Below, in pieces: positions 1-17,399 of a DNA stretch of 64,000 nucleotides (the stretch's first letter is position 1; each line of letters begins with the position of its first letter). Position numbers and translations under genes: made by a program. Source of the stretch: Salminus brasiliensis (Eukaryota; Chordata; Actinopteri; Characiformes; Bryconidae); NCBI RefSeq assembly GCF_030463535.1, contig NC_132901.1, positions 2,514,349-2,578,348 of the forward strand. Reading direction: 5' to 3'. Under the pieces are notes generated by a model. That model was given only the letters and a program-made list of their open reading frames with translations. It was not told the origin of the DNA and searched no databases.

Positions 1-221
1 TTTACATTACGTACAAAAGTACTTTATAATAACAGTAATTTCTAGTTTTAAAAAACACAATTTTATTTAATCAAATTAATACTTAAAATTGTATATTATA
101 TATTATATAAATATCTAAAATTAATAATTATATTATCATATAGAACGGTTTTGTAATAACATTAATATCCAGAATAATTTAAAATAGCAATATCCAGAAC
201 AAGATTCTAACAACATTTATA

Positions 222-276
<55 letters not shown>

Positions 277-1070
277 GTTAAAAACTTTTATATATAAACT
301 TAATATTCTGAATGAATATATTATTATTATTATTATTATTTAAAATCATGATAATCTAATAACATTAAAAACAGACAGACAATAGTATTACAAGTAATTA
401 TTAAATTAATTAGTAATAACATAAATACAATAAAATAATAAGTTCCAATAAAATATCTATGATCGATTGATAATAATATTCATTTCCTAAATACATTTAT
501 GATGTATGCAATATCAAATTCTTAAAAATGAATATCCAGAATCATAATGAATTTATAATAACATTAATATAAGTAATAAAAAAACTTAATATTCATAATA
601 GAAATATTATGCTATAATTTGTAATAACATAAATACTCAGAAATAATATTTAGTATTAAGTAAAATTAATCAAATCAAAAATAATGTTAATATACGTTTT
701 TTACATAAAAAATATTATTAACAAATAATTATTAAAATTGAATTATTAATACATATATATTAATCATTACAATTAAAATTATTTGTTAATAATATTTTTT
801 AAATATACTTTTTAAATATAAACAATATTATTCACAAATAATTATTAAATTTGAATTATTAATATATATATATAATTAAATTGTAACATTATTTGTTAAG
901 AATATTATTTATTTTTAAAAAGTATATATATATAAAATATTTTAAATATTCAAGCTTAAATATGATCATATTGTGTTGTTTGGTGTGTTGATCATATTTA
1001 ATCTGTACAGTATGAATCATGTTAATATAATAATAAGGCTGTTTTATTGATTCTGTAAGTAGGGGACTAA
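1..1070. repeat. AT-rich low-complexity stretch
   Basis: Very A+T-rich DNA with a (TA)n run near 228-273, a short (ATT)n run near 320-341 and loosely repeated phrases such as AATAACATTAATAT and ATATCCAGAAT. No credible reading frame or RNA gene is visible. Confidence 0.75.
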
Positions 1071-1074
1071 TGGG

Positions 1075-2080
1075 AAATGCTCTTCAGCTTCAGCTTCATT
1101 GTGCTTTAATTACAGCCTTCTGGTCCCAGTAACACAGCCAGCAAGACCAGGGGCCCATCGCCAAGCAACCACAGCAACACAGCCAGCTCAGGCCTCCTGC
1201 TATTGTCCCCAGCCGGCCTCCTGGAGCCCTGCTTTACTGCCCAGTCCAGTCCCAAAAAGGCCCAACCGCCAGCAGGCCTCACAGCTGTGTTCCTCACCCT
1301 CACACCTCCACTACAGACATGGTTCTCACTAGAACCAAACCTAGAACCAGGGAGGAGTCTTTGTATGGAGGCTGGCTGATCAGGTGAAAACGCCAACATC
1401 CTGAGTGGCACCACCCATGGTGTGTTTCCAGCAAGGTGCTCCAGGAGGCGCTATTGGGGATCTTTTCTGCTCTTGCGCCATACCCCTTTCAGCCATAACA
1501 TTAAAACCACCTGCTCAACACTACGTATCCCCCCCCCGGGCCTCCATCAGCATCCATGAGCCTTGGGTGCCCATGAACCTGTTGCCGGGTCACCTCTGGT
1601 CCTTCCTTGGAGCACTTTTGGCAGGTACTGACCAAACACTGCAACGTCTCCATGTGTCCAACAGCTGTAGTGGCACTGTGCCAAACGCACCCACGAGCCA
1701 GGTCAAAGGTGTAGTGTCCAGTGACCACTTATCCAGTGCCCGTGCGCAAAGACGCACGAAAAACAACCAAACGCCCTTTAAAGCACCGGTACAGAGCGTG
1801 CGTTTGGTCCGTGCGTAATTACGCAAGGCAATGCGTAATACCCGATCCCCGAGGCATTCGAATAAAGGCTAAACGCCAAACAGGGGTCACTTTGTGCTGG
1901 ACACGTCAGTAGGGACAGTTCTACATTTCGTTTGACCCTGATTTACACGTGCAGAAATGAACCCTAGCTTTCAAGGACACCGTGTCATATGGATGTTTTC
2001 ATGAAACCGGGGGTCTTGCTTTGCTCTGTGGCAAAAAAAAAAAAAAACAGTTATGTCATCTGCTCCGTTCAGAAAGCCCG
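1075..2080. other. Intergenic sequence upstream of slc25a4
   Basis: Base composition changes sharply from AT-rich to balanced near 1075. The phrase CATAACATTAAAACCACCTG at about 1494 resembles the end of the inverted-repeat element at 10438-10669, so roughly 1490-1730 may be a decayed transposon piece. Small open frames here overlap on both strands and look like chance. Confidence 0.45.
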
Positions 2081-2442
2081 TGCGTAAAACGCAAGCGCAT
2101 GTTTACGCACGGTGCCACATGTTTACGCACGGTGCAAAGAAGCCCTACGTCCGCACAAATGTCAAAAGGGGAGCCCCGAATTCGTCCTTTAAACGTCCCC
2201 AAATCGTGGCACGAGCACTCATGGCGCGGAAGAGCCCGACCCCTTGCCCTCGGAAATTTATTCGCGCTCGGCTCCCGGTTCGACGTGCCAGCGCGTCCGT
2301 CAGCGCCGCGCTCTCGCGAGACCCGCCCTGGCTTTTATTAGAGGCGCTGAGCGGCGCGGTTCGTCCATTTGGACGGCGCTGGGAATCAGGGAGGGAGGCC
2401 TCTGCTGGATCTGTGTGTACTGACGTAATAGCCTGAGGAACC
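2080..2442 (+). promoter_or_regulatory. slc25a4: CpG-rich proximal promoter and 5'UTR of slc25a4
   Basis: A CpG-dense block lies directly before the slc25a4 ATG. GTTTACGCACGGTGC occurs twice (2101-2115 and 2121-2135), and further GCGTAA/TTACGC half-sites lie at about 1813 and 2083. GGCTTTTATTAGAGG near 2328-2342 is a possible TATA- or MEF2-like site, one base off the MEF2 consensus, and TGACGTAA near 2421 resembles a CRE. The transcription start is not determined. Assignment as promoter rests on position and composition only. Confidence 0.5.
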
Positions 2443-4893
2443 ATGTCTGACGGGGTGGTGAGCTTCCTGAAGGACTTCTTGGCCGGTGGCATCGCCGCTG
2501 CCATCTCCAAGACGGCTGTAGCGCCCATTGAGAGAGTCAAGCTCTTGCTCCAGGTAAGACGGAGTGGTGTTCCCCTCTGGCTTTTATTCTAGGACTAGGA
2601 CTAGGACTAGGTCTAGTTAAAGTACTTGTCATTTGAGTGGAGCCAAGAGCAGGTAGGACCTTCTCTTCATCAGCTAACGAGGTTCTGGTGAGGAATACCA
2701 TGGCTTACCCTGTAGCCCTTATCCAGACGGCTCAAAAAGTACCATGCCACCATGCCACCGAAGAACCACGTCTGTAAAAGCGAGTGTGAGGTTTTAAGGT
2801 TCCTCATGGAACCAACATTGGGTTCTTCTATGGCATGGCTCAAAGCCCCCTTGGTAGGACCTTCAGGTTGAAGACTTTGCTGTGAGAAGCTTGGAGAATC
2901 TAAAAGTAGCTCCAGGTGTATGGAGGTCTAAGCAGTGGTGGAGGTGGTTTTCAGGGGTGTTTAGCCCTCAACTAGGGTGGCGTTCTGATCCAAGCCCGGT
3001 CAAGGTTCCAGCAAGAACTTGTCGTGGTTGTTCCCATTTCTTTCCAGTCACATTTAGCCTGCGAGCGGTCATGTGTGTTCAGACCAGTGAAGAACGTGTT
3101 TGGAGCTAAGAATAGTAAAGGGGTTTGCAACTCAATACTCCCGGCCACCCTGCCCCTCCTTACCTTACCCATCCCTAGCCGCCGTCTTACTCGTGCACGG
3201 GCAGATCTAATTCTTGGAACGAAAAAAAAGGGTAGCGGAGTCATTACCGCAGCAAAACTCGTCCCCGGAAGGTCAAACCGGCCTGAAGTGAAGTTCAGCT
3301 CCGCTCGCCTGGCCCAAGTTCATCAAGGTGCTCTGGAGATGCGGCGGTATTACCCCTATTTAGCTGGAGCAGGTGAAGCAGGTGAAGCAGGTTAGGGTGT
3401 GCACTGACGTCCGCAGGATGGCGGATCTCCTGGAAGAAGGGCAGGTGGCACCTGATATCCGATAGCAACTGTAGGAAAGTGAGTAGCGTAGGTCGTTGAC
3501 CTGTGGCCATGTAGGAACCTCCATAGGCTGAACTGCAGCAATAATAAAAGGAAATTAATCAAGTGATTCAAAATCTAACACCGACTGTTCTGCCGCCAAA
3601 GGTCCAGCATGCCAGCAAACAGATCACGGCCGACATGCAGTACAAGGGCATCATCGACTGCACGATGAGGATCCCCAAGGAGCAGGGCTTCCTGTCCTTC
3701 TGGAGAGGCAACCTGGCCAACGTCATCAGGTACTTCCCCACGCAGGCCCTCAACTTCGCCTTCAAGGACAAGTACAAGAAGGTCTTCCTCGGCGGCGTGG
3801 ACAAGAACACCCAGTTCTGGCGCTACTTTGCCGGTAACCTGGCCTCCGGCGGTGCCGCCGGCGCCACCTCCCTGTGCTTCGTCTACCCCCTGGACTTCGC
3901 CAGGACCAGGCTGGCCGCTGACATCGGCAAAGGGGCGGCAGAAAGAGAGTTCACTGGCCTTGGCAACTGCATCGCAAAGATCTTCAAGTCTGATGGCGTC
4001 AAGGGTCTCTACCTCGGCTTCAACGTGTCCGTCCAGGGCATCATCATCTACAGGGCCGCGTACTTCGGTATCTATGACACAGCTAAAGGTAAGGGGTCGT
4101 CCCAACTGTTTTTTTTTTTGGGGGGGGGGGTGTTGATGCTACACTGCAGACAATTCCAGCCATTCCAAAACTGATCCCGAGGTATTTCCAGACGGCCCAT
4201 GATTTTGCCCTGTAGGTCTAGGATGCAGCAGAAATTTGGAAGGTCTGATGGTCCTTAAACATCGGACTGGGAAAGACTCCACAATGACCTGTTCGGTTCT
4301 TTTGCGAACATCTTAGCGAATGTATAAACACTAAGGCTCAACGGTGGTGGTGAACCTTGTCTTCCAGGCATGCTCCCAGACCCCAAGAACACGCACATCG
4401 TCATCAGCTGGATGATTGCCCAGACGGTCACCGCAGTGGCCGGCATCATCTCCTACCCCTTCGACACCGTCAGACGTCGTATGATGATGCAGTCAGGACG
4501 CAAAGGAGGTGAGCCAGGTTTCGTACAATACGGCACTGGTTCTCAACCGTAGTCCCAAAGTACCCCTGCCTTGCAACTCGGGAAATCCAGGGTTCCCATG
4601 CTGGTCCTCTATCCTTTCTAGACGTGGACCACGTAGGGGTCCTTGGGGGCTGCTTTGAGAACCAGAACCACTGCTCCAGGATACTCTGGAGACCAGGGTT
4701 GAGATGTCAGGGTTAACGTTTCTTTCTCCCAACAGCTGACATCATGTACAAGGGCACAATCGACTGCTGGAAGAGGATCACCAAGGACGAGGGTTCGAGG
4801 GCCTTCTTCAAGGGTGCTTGGTCTAACGTGCTCAGGGGCATGGGCGGAGCCTTCGTGCTTGTCCTCTACGACGAGATCAAGAAGTACACATAA
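2443..4893 (+). CDS. slc25a4: ADP/ATP translocase (mitochondrial adenine nucleotide carrier)
   Basis: Exchanges matrix ATP for cytosolic ADP across the inner mitochondrial membrane. Four coding exons: 2443-2553, 3602-4088, 4368-4508, 4736-4893. Phases agree and the product is 298 aa, the normal length. Each of the three carrier repeats has its PX[DE]XX[KR] motif (PIERVK, PLDFAR, PFDTVR), and the family signature RRRMMM is in exon 3. The start gives [16 protein letters not shown], the usual N terminus. Residues alone do not separate the paralogues well: [13 protein letters not shown] and KIFKSDG favour slc25a4, while the [13 protein letters not shown] stretch also fits slc25a5/6. The adjoining cfap97-ankrd37-ufsp2 order matches human SLC25A4, which decides the symbol. 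Oddity: repeat 2 reads GLYLGF where the family normally has GLYQGF. The exon 2 acceptor (GCCGCCAAAG) has a weak pyrimidine tract. Confidence 0.93.
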
Positions 4894-5325
4894 ACATTCT
4901 CCACCCGAAGCCGTCCCACCCAAAGGAGACCCTTAACACCATGTTTTTGTTGTCTTAATCGTGTACCGTGATACCACCACCCGCCGGAGGGAGCGAGGTA
5001 GATGCGCGTCCCGCTTTTAACCCATACCAGCCCAGATTGTGACGCATGTGTGAGTGTGCGAGAGAGCGAATGTGAGTGGCCACTTACTTTCATCACCCAC
5101 TTCTAAACCTGTGTAAATATATTTGAAACCCCAACCACCGCACCTCAGACGATCTGGTCTGGTCCGTCTGGGCCGACCACCCTCGGTACGGTGGGATCTT
5201 TGAATTTGCGTTTTTGGGGGGTTTTCCATTTGTTGTTGTGTTCCATTTAGAAACCCCATGGTTGGCGCTCTGCACTGGAAGGTCGACTGTTCTCGTGGCG
5301 TTGTCCACCTTATACGTGTTCTTTT

Positions 5326-5337
5326 AATAAAAATAAA
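5326..5337 (+). terminator. slc25a4: Tandem poly(A) signals of slc25a4
   Basis: Two abutting AATAAA hexamers (5326-5331 and 5332-5337) lie about 430 bases after the slc25a4 stop and define a likely 3'UTR of about 450 bases. Confidence 0.7.
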
Positions 5338-5385
5338 GACGAAAACACCACCTTTTCCTGGTTTTCCTTACTTGTAGAAGAGCTA

Positions 5386-5797
5386 CGCTATTTGGACAAA
5401 AGTATTGGGACACCTGCTCATTCACCGCTTCCTTCTGATATCAGGGGCTTTCGGTCCTGCTTTTGTTGGAGGAACCGTCTCTACTGTCCAAGTAGGTAGA
5501 CTCGCTACCAGAATTTGGAAAAGAACTGCTGTGAGGGTTTGATTGCATTAGTGAAGTTATGATGATCGGATGACGGATGACACCGCACCCCTTTCTAAGC
5601 TTCTAGTCCACGTCTGGCATTAGGCCTAGGCAATATTAGCCAATAGCTTCATTATTACATGCTGATCTGCTCCAGAGAGGCCTATTCGCAAGCTGTGCTA
5701 TATTTGTTGCACGTTTGTAAAGCACCAATGAGTGCAAGTAGCTGAATGCATTCATATAGAAAGGGTGTCCACAAACTTTTTGACATATTGTGCACCG
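5386..5797. mobile_element. Family A short inverted-repeat element
   Basis: The left end carries GGACAAAAGTATTGGGACAC and the right end GGTGTCCACAAACTTTTTGA, which are inverted relatives. The same ends recur at about a dozen places in the window. No transposase frame is present, so it looks like a non-autonomous DNA transposon (MITE). The superfamily is not determined. Confidence 0.7.
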
Positions 5798-5799
5798 GT

Positions 5800-7300
5800 T
5801 TGGTGCCTAAACTTAGCTCCTTCGTCTTGCACCGGAGCGACGAGGCTCATGTTCCTGATAAGTCCAGGTCTTTTCCACCCAGTAATCCCAGTAAACAGGC
5901 TTGCTGATCCAGGAACCTAGCCAAAGCAGGACCTGTAAATCTAGGGAGCCCACCGGTTCTGAAATGTTTATTATTAACTAGCTCCGACATGAATCTGGAC
6001 ATGGGGCACATTTCCTCATTTAGAGTTGTCAACACAGAGGCAATACACCTAGTGGGTCAAACTGCAGATCAGACAATGCAATAGCCAGCCGCCGTCAGTG
6101 CATGCCAGCAATTACGGCCTCCGTCTGTCAGCAAGTGTGTACAAGTTAATGAGAGTCACAGAGGTCAGCGTGGTCTGGAGCGCCAACAGCCTTGACAAAC
6201 CCATCCATCACAACAGGTGGAGAGACTGGGTATGTAGGAACTAGTGACTCTTGACCCTGTCCGGGGGGGGGGGGGGGGGGGGTACTCCTGACCATTGCGG
6301 GTAGGTTGCCTGATCGGGAAGCACATCATAAAAAAAAAATGAATGAATGAATGAATTATTTAATGACTGGCTTTTATTTTCACACAATATCAAATATATA
6401 ATTTAATAAGTCCGTTAAACATCATCTTCATTATTCTCTCACCACATAGATGCTCTAACTCCAGCCGACACCAGAAGCTCACACTTTAAACTCTCAAATT
6501 TTCATAGATTTTAACTTCAAACACACCAAGAGTAAGGATAAAGGCTCTGTCGTGAGAGCTGCACGAAGATAGGCACTGGCTGTATATATATATATATATA
6601 TATGCTATTGACGTTTCTACAACTGTTAGAGTGCAACGTACAGCGCTTTATAGCTAGGACCAATTAAAGCAGTGGTTCTCACTCCCCTAAGACTTGGACT
6701 AAGACTATAGATCACAGGTAGGATGCTGGAGGACCCCTGCTCTGAATAGTTGGACCAGGTGAGTTAAGGGTGGCAAGGGGTCGTCCAGGACCAGGGTTGG
6801 GTGGGTTGGGTTGGCTAAGCTACAGATACAGATGGTCACTCGCATTGTGCAGCCTGGGAACGGGAAGGTATCTTCTAGGTATGAAGGTGTCCTTCAACTA
6901 GTTTAGAAAACCTAGCAATGTCAACCTTCGAGACGTCCTGTTCCCCCCGAGACCTTCGTGAAGGTTTCGGGACCTACACTAGGAACAGCATGAGGCAACC
7001 TGAGGTTCAGGCTGGAGAAGTTTGAAATGTAAACGTCGAATACATTCAGAATTACTATGGATTACGAGATTAAGGTTTAAGGGTTAGCAGGAAGCTCTGG
7101 CAGGTTATTACCAGGATACGAACAGCTGCCAGCATTGGGTTTGCTTGTATGCTCAAAGATACCCTACCAACCAGTGCCACGAGTGTCCTACCTACAACAA
7201 TCACATGGTCCTGCTGAGTTCTGCTGTCCCCCAGCACTGCTTCCTAGGTGGTAAAAAGGTCAATGGAAATAAAGGGTAAGACTTTATGGATGCGCTGGAT
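5800..7300. other. Spacer between slc25a4 and cfap97
   Basis: No gene is visible. It holds a run of 20 G (6263-6282), a short A run followed by a (GAAT)n stretch near 6330-6356, and a (TA)n near 6580-6603. The 3'UTR of cfap97 must run into this interval from the right; a candidate minus-strand poly(A) signal (TTTATT on the plus strand) lies near 6373. Confidence 0.5.
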
Positions 7301-7306
7301 TGTGGA

Positions 7307-11702
<4,396 letters not shown>

Positions 11703-13260
11703 GGCTAGGTCCCTCTTCCTGACGGACCCTCATTCAACACTGGCTGAGGAAAGAAAGTCACGTTGTCTTGATTACCAAAAAAGGTGTAGGAACGGGCAAC
11801 TCATCACAAATTAATCAAGAACCTCTCGTCATGTGACTCCTCCACGCCCCGTCCAGTCTGCAATGCAGAAGCAACGTGGAGAACCCTTTGAACCCTGGGT
11901 ATTATTTTTGATTTATTAATCCCAAAGCAGAAACTACAGTGAATAATTTGGCTTAGCTCTTGCGGAGTCCCACAGGGCTCGGTTTTAGGGCCTCTGACAA
12001 TGATGTTAAATATGACAGTAATGCAGTTCTGAACATGTGGGGAAAGATTCGGAGGTAACAAACCGGGTCTCAGAGGTTCCACCGTTAGGAAATGATGGAA
12101 TTTTCTAATTCCTAAAACCAAATCCAACCAAAACAGATCTGACCCCTCGAAGCCCTGAGGAATGCAGCACCAAGATCTGGCAGCAGGTTGCATCCTGCAA
12201 CTTGTGAGGTTGGTGGGACCTCCATACGCATCCGTGAGCCCATGTCGCCCCACAAGACCTGGTCCAGTCCGACTACACTAACCACACTTGGTCTTGGAGG
12301 TCTTGGAGGCCTTGGAGGCCTCGGAGGTGACTGCTGACCTCCACCCAGTACCTCTGGTAGGGGTTAACATCTCCAGCATCTAGTGGAAAGCCTTTAATCA
12401 GAAGAGGAGTTAGCTAATAGCACTCTGTGGACCTTCTGGACTGGAGCTGAGAAGCACAGGTTTAATTAGACTGAGGGAAAGTGAACCATGACAGCTCTCT
12501 GAAGCAAAACCCATGGGACTGGTTTCCATGTTGGTGGAAATGCAGGTAGACAGGAGACAGGTTGGCTGGATACATGGGGTTTAAATACTGTAAATAATTA
12601 TTTTTAATTATGTCGAGATGTTTGTGAGGTTTTTAACGTCTTAGCTGCTCTAAAACATGCTGGAATTGCCTCAAATTCGCCTTCATGCTGGAACTTTTCC
12701 GTTCCACCTTAAATGGTGCAGCAGTTACATTCTGGCGCCTGAGGCGCCAGAATGTAACTGCTGCACCATTTAAGGTGGAACGGAAAAGTTCCAGCATGAA
12801 GGCGAATTTGAGGCATTTTCAGCCTAATTTTAAAAAACAGTGACCCAAACAACATTATAACATTCATATTAAAACATCTACCTCATAAAAACCTCCAAAA
12901 CGCGGCATAAATGACGATAAAACAGCAACAAAACCCACCAAAGCTATCAAACCCCTCACCTTCCACTCTCAGACCCTCAGCCCAGACGTGCTGTCATGCC
13001 CAGCTCCGAGGAAGGGCCGTGAAAGCTGTCCATTTGGGCTCGGTTCTCCTCAGGAAACAGCTCGGATGTGCAGAACCGTCCGTTCACTAACCAGCGCTAG
13101 CTTAGCTTAGCCTAGCCTAGCCTAGCCTAGCGTGCTAACTCTCAGCGCAGAAGAGTGTGTGGGTTGTCTAGCTACGGTAACTAAGCAACGTCACTTCCCT
13201 AGACCTTGTGTTTTGAGTGTGTGTGTGTGTGTGTTTATTATTATTATTATTATTATTATT
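11703..13260. other. cfap97 upstream region
   Basis: No gene is visible apart from the palindrome at 12667-12815. CpG content rises at about 12985-13200, where a 5-bp CCTAG/GCTTA tandem stretch (about 13098-13132) and balanced sequence suggest the cfap97 start region; this is inference. Microsatellites (GT)n and (ATT)n lie at about 13217-13261. Confidence 0.4.
12667..12815. repeat. Perfect 149-bp palindrome (73-bp arms, 3-bp spacer)
   Basis: The left arm 12667-12739 is the exact reverse complement of the right arm 12743-12815, separated by TGA. The core reads GGCGCCTGAGGCGCC. The arms contain TTCCACCTTAAATGGTGCAG, a phrase also seen in weaker palindromic form at 33763-33837. Pairing decays just outside the arms. 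It would fold into a very stable hairpin as RNA or cruciform as DNA. No coding frame. It may be a foldback transposon relic. Confidence 0.95.
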
Positions 13261-13299
13261 ATGAATATATGTGCAGATATTATGTCATAGCCACGAATT

Positions 13300-15760
13300 A
13301 GGTTCTAGTGGCCACAAAATGATATGTTGAGGTCATGAAAGATTATACTGAGAGCACAAGATAATATAACGAGGCCACAAATTAATATATTAAAGCTGCA
13401 AGTAAATATATTGAGGCCGCAAATTAATATGAGGCCACAAAATAATATATTGAGGCCACAAGATGACATATTGAGGCCACAAATTAATATATTAAAGCTG
13501 CAAATAAATATATTGAGGCCACAAGATAATATAGCAAGGCAGAACATTCATTTATTAAGGTCATAAATAAGTATAACGAGGCCACAATATAATATATTGA
13601 GGCCACAAGATAACATATTGAGGCCACAAATTAATATATTAAAGCTGCAAATAAATATATTGAGGCCACAAATTAATATGAGGCCACAATATGATATATT
13701 GAGGCCACAAGATAATATAATGAGACCACAAGGTATTCTATTGAGGCCACAAGATAAAACCTTGAGGCCACAAATTAATATATTAAAGCTGCAAATAAAT
13801 ATATTGAGGCCGCAAATTAATATGAGGCCACAAAATAATATATTGAGGCCACAAGATGACATATTGAGGCCACAAATTAATATATTAAGGCTGCAAATAA
13901 ATATATTGAGGCCACAAATTAATATGAGGCCACAATATAATATATTGAGGCCACAAGATGACATATTGAGGCCACAAATTAATATATTAAAGCTGCAAAT
14001 AAATATATTGAGGCCACAAATTAATATGAGGCCACAATATGATATATTGAGGCCACAAGATAATATAATAAGACCACAAGGTATTCTATTGAGGCCACAA
14101 GATAAAACCTTGAGGCCACAAATTAATATATTAAAGCTGCAAATAAATATATTGAGGCCGCAAATTAATATGAGGCCGCAAATTAATATGAGGCCACAAT
14201 ATAATATATAGAGGCCACAAGATAACATATTGAGGCCACAAGATGACATATTGAGGCCACAAATTAATATATTAAGGCTGCAAATAAATATATTGAGGCC
14301 GCAAATTAATATGAGGCCACAAAATAATATATTGAGGCCACAAGATGACATATTGAGGCCACAAATTAATATATTAAGGCTGCAAATAAATATATTGAGG
14401 CCACAAATTAATATGAGGCCACAATATAATATATTGAGGCCACAAGATGACATATTGAGGTCACAAATTAATATATTAAAGCTGCAAATAAATATATTGA
14501 GGCCACAAGATAATATAACGAGGCAGAACATTCATTTATTAAGGTCATAAATAAGTATAACGAGGCCACAATGTAATATATTGAGGCCCCAAATTAATAT
14601 GAGGCCGCAAAATAATATATTGAGGCCACAAGATAACATATTGAGGCCACAAATTAATATATTAAAGCTGCAAATAAATATATTGAGGCCGCAAATTAAT
14701 ATGAGGCCACAATATAATATATAGAGGCCACAAGATAACATATTAAGGCCACAAGATAACATATTGAGGCCACAAATTAATATATTAAAGCTGCAAATAA
14801 ATATATTGATGCCACAAGATAATATATAGAGGCCACAAATTAATATATTAAAGCTGCAAATAAATATATTGAGGCCGCAAATTAATATGAGGCCACAATA
14901 TAATATATAGAGGCCACAAGATAACATATTAAGGCCACAAGATAACATATTGAGGCCACAAATTAATATATTAAAGCTGCAAATAAATATATTGATGCCA
15001 CAAGATAATATATAGAGGCCACAAATTAATATATTAAAGCTGCAAATAAATATATTGAGGCCGCAAATTATTATGAGGCCACAAGATAATATATTGAGCC
15101 CACAAGATAACACCTTGAGGTCACAAATTAACATATTAAAACTGCAAATAAATATATTAAGGTGCAAATTAATGAGGCCACATTATAATATATTGAGGCC
15201 ACAAGGTCATATATTCAGGTCACAAGATAACATATTGAGGCCACAAATTAATATAATAAAGCTGCAAATAAATATTTTGAGGCTGCAAATTATTATGAGG
15301 CCACAACAAAATATATTGAGGCCACAAGATAAGATATTGAGGCCACAAATGAATATATTTAGATCACAAGATAACACATTGAGGTCATAAATTAATATAA
15401 TAAAGCCGCAAATAACAAATATTGAGGCCACAAATTAATATATTAAAGCTGCAAATAAGTATATTGAGGCCGCAAATTAATACGAGGTCACAGTATAATA
15501 TATTGAGGCCACAAGATAATACATTGAGATCACAAATTAATATATCAAAGCCACACATTAATATGTTGAGGCAACAAAAATATAACCAGACCACAAGGTG
15601 ATATTTTGAGGCCACAATTAAATATTATGAGGCCACATGATAACATATTGAGGTCACAAGGTAAAATGATGAGGCCACAAGATATATTATATTGAGGGCA
15701 TACAAATTTATTCAGGCCACAAATAAATATACTGAGGCCACAAGATATTATAATGATATA
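13300..15760. repeat. 2.4-kb satellite-like array of ATTGAGGCCACAA units
   Basis: Tandem 18- to 21-bp variants of ATTGAGGCCACAAATTAAT alternate with ATTAAAGCTGCAAATAAAT in larger repeating blocks. Because units are multiples of three, both strands stay open for hundreds of codons (Asn/Pro/Arg-rich on plus, Cys/Leu/Ile-rich on minus). Nothing else suggests these frames are genes. It fills the interval where SNX25 and LRP2BP lie in human. Confidence 0.95.
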
Positions 15761-17390
15761 TTTATAGGCTATATTTAGGCTGCGAGATAAATTAATACAA
15801 ACTTTTGGGGTCATTTGAAACAGAATTTGTGGCATCAATTTATTATTTTGTGGCCAATATATATCATCATATGTTCTCTTATGGCCTCATTGTATTATCT
15901 TGTGGCCAGACCTTTTAATGAACAACCACAATGTCTTAATTCTTCTTCTTAAAAAAGATGATGGTCTTTTTTTAAATATTCCTGTCACTCGTTTTACACA
16001 TTAGACTTATTTATTAATACTGATACAGTTATTTACTGAGAACTGTTGCAATAAAACAAATGTGCTGTTTTGAACATCCAGCAGATGGTGCTGCATAGTA
16101 GCAGTTCTTTGATTCTCTACAAATTGAATAGACAAAAATGTTAAATGCAAACAAAATATAAAGTATCAAAATTCATTTACATCAAAAGCATATATATATT
16201 TTTTCTTTTTTTGCGCAATTACAAGAATAAAAGAAAAAATAAAACTAGAAAATCTAAGTAATATATATAAAAAATTATATATATACAATCTAGACCAATC
16301 TAAGATGTCATATATATATATATATGTCATCATACATATTATGACCAAAAAATCCACTTTACGATTTTTTTTGCACAATTAAAAGAATAAAAGAAAAATT
16401 AAAACTAGAAAATTGAAGTAATATATATAAAGAAATAAATAAATAATAAAAAATTATATATATATATGATTTTCCACTTCCGATTTTATTTTTTTGTTAA
16501 TTTTTTTGAGCAATTAAAAGAATAAAAGAAAAATTAGACTAGAAAATCTAAGTAATATATAAAAAAATGTATGTATATATATATATATATATATAATACA
16601 CTGCATTAGCATAGCATATAATGCTAAAATCATACAAACATAAAAGAAACACCCATGGGCCAAAACTGTCACATACAATGTGACTTAGCATTTAGCAGTT
16701 AGCATTTGGATGTAGTCCACTGAGCTCCAGTATTAGCCCTTTAATATAGTTCATTAATATTTGGACACGGTACCCCGTGCTGGTTTATGCTATTAGCTAA
16801 GTTAATAGTAGCAAACACACAATGTGCACCAACGTAGCCTCCTAGCGACCCACCACACCTGGGCAGGGTTCGAGCAAGCTCAGAAAAGTGAAGTGTTAGC
16901 AACGTTAGCATTTGGCCTGGGTCTAATCCCAGCATTAGGTCAGGACTGCGCTCGGCTACGTGCTGAGTCTGCATGCTTGGCCCGAAGGGTCCAGGCACGG
17001 GGCCAGGTCCTGCTGGACGGTGGGCATAGAGCACATAGTGGGCATAGAGCACCACCCCTCCACGACCACCCTCTCGGGCTATTGTGCACATTGCCCTGGC
17101 ACAGTGTTTAGGGGATGCCAGCTTGCCTCAGCAAGGGAGGCCACCAAATATAGCTTCCCATCCAGGACAGGTGGTCCCTAGTGCGCCCTCTGGTGGTCCC
17201 TAGTGTGCCCTCTGGTGGTCCAATATGGCACTGAAGGGAAATCTGGGAATTCCACTAAAATTTTAATATATTAATAAAAAGCAGCATATCTCCCAGCCTG
17301 CAGCGGATAAACCCCGCCCACTTTCAGAATGAAGCTCAGTGCAGCCAATCAGAAAAGGGCTCATTTACATATATAACAATATATATAACA
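15761..17390. other. AT-rich spacer with a short tandem block
   Basis: Three related blocks near 16205-16275, 16370-16450 and 16500-16570 share CAATTAAAAGAATAAAAGAA and AACTAGAAAATCTAAGTAAT, giving a period near 150 bp, with (TA)n runs between them. 16680-17390 is unique-looking spacer without a supported gene. Confidence 0.6.
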
Positions 17391-17399
17391 ATCATGTTC

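Noticed and set aside
1106-1826. Overlapping frames of 60-137 codons on both strands near 1.1-1.8 kb
   Set aside because: No domain, overlapping in opposite directions, and partly inside a decayed transposon-like fragment.
13305-15167. Open frames of 80 to 327 codons on both strands with repeated Cys-Gly-Leu-Asn or Arg-Pro-Gln units
   Set aside because: They arise because the repeat units are multiples of three. Both strands are open at once, there are no splice or start signals, and composition simply follows the DNA repeat.
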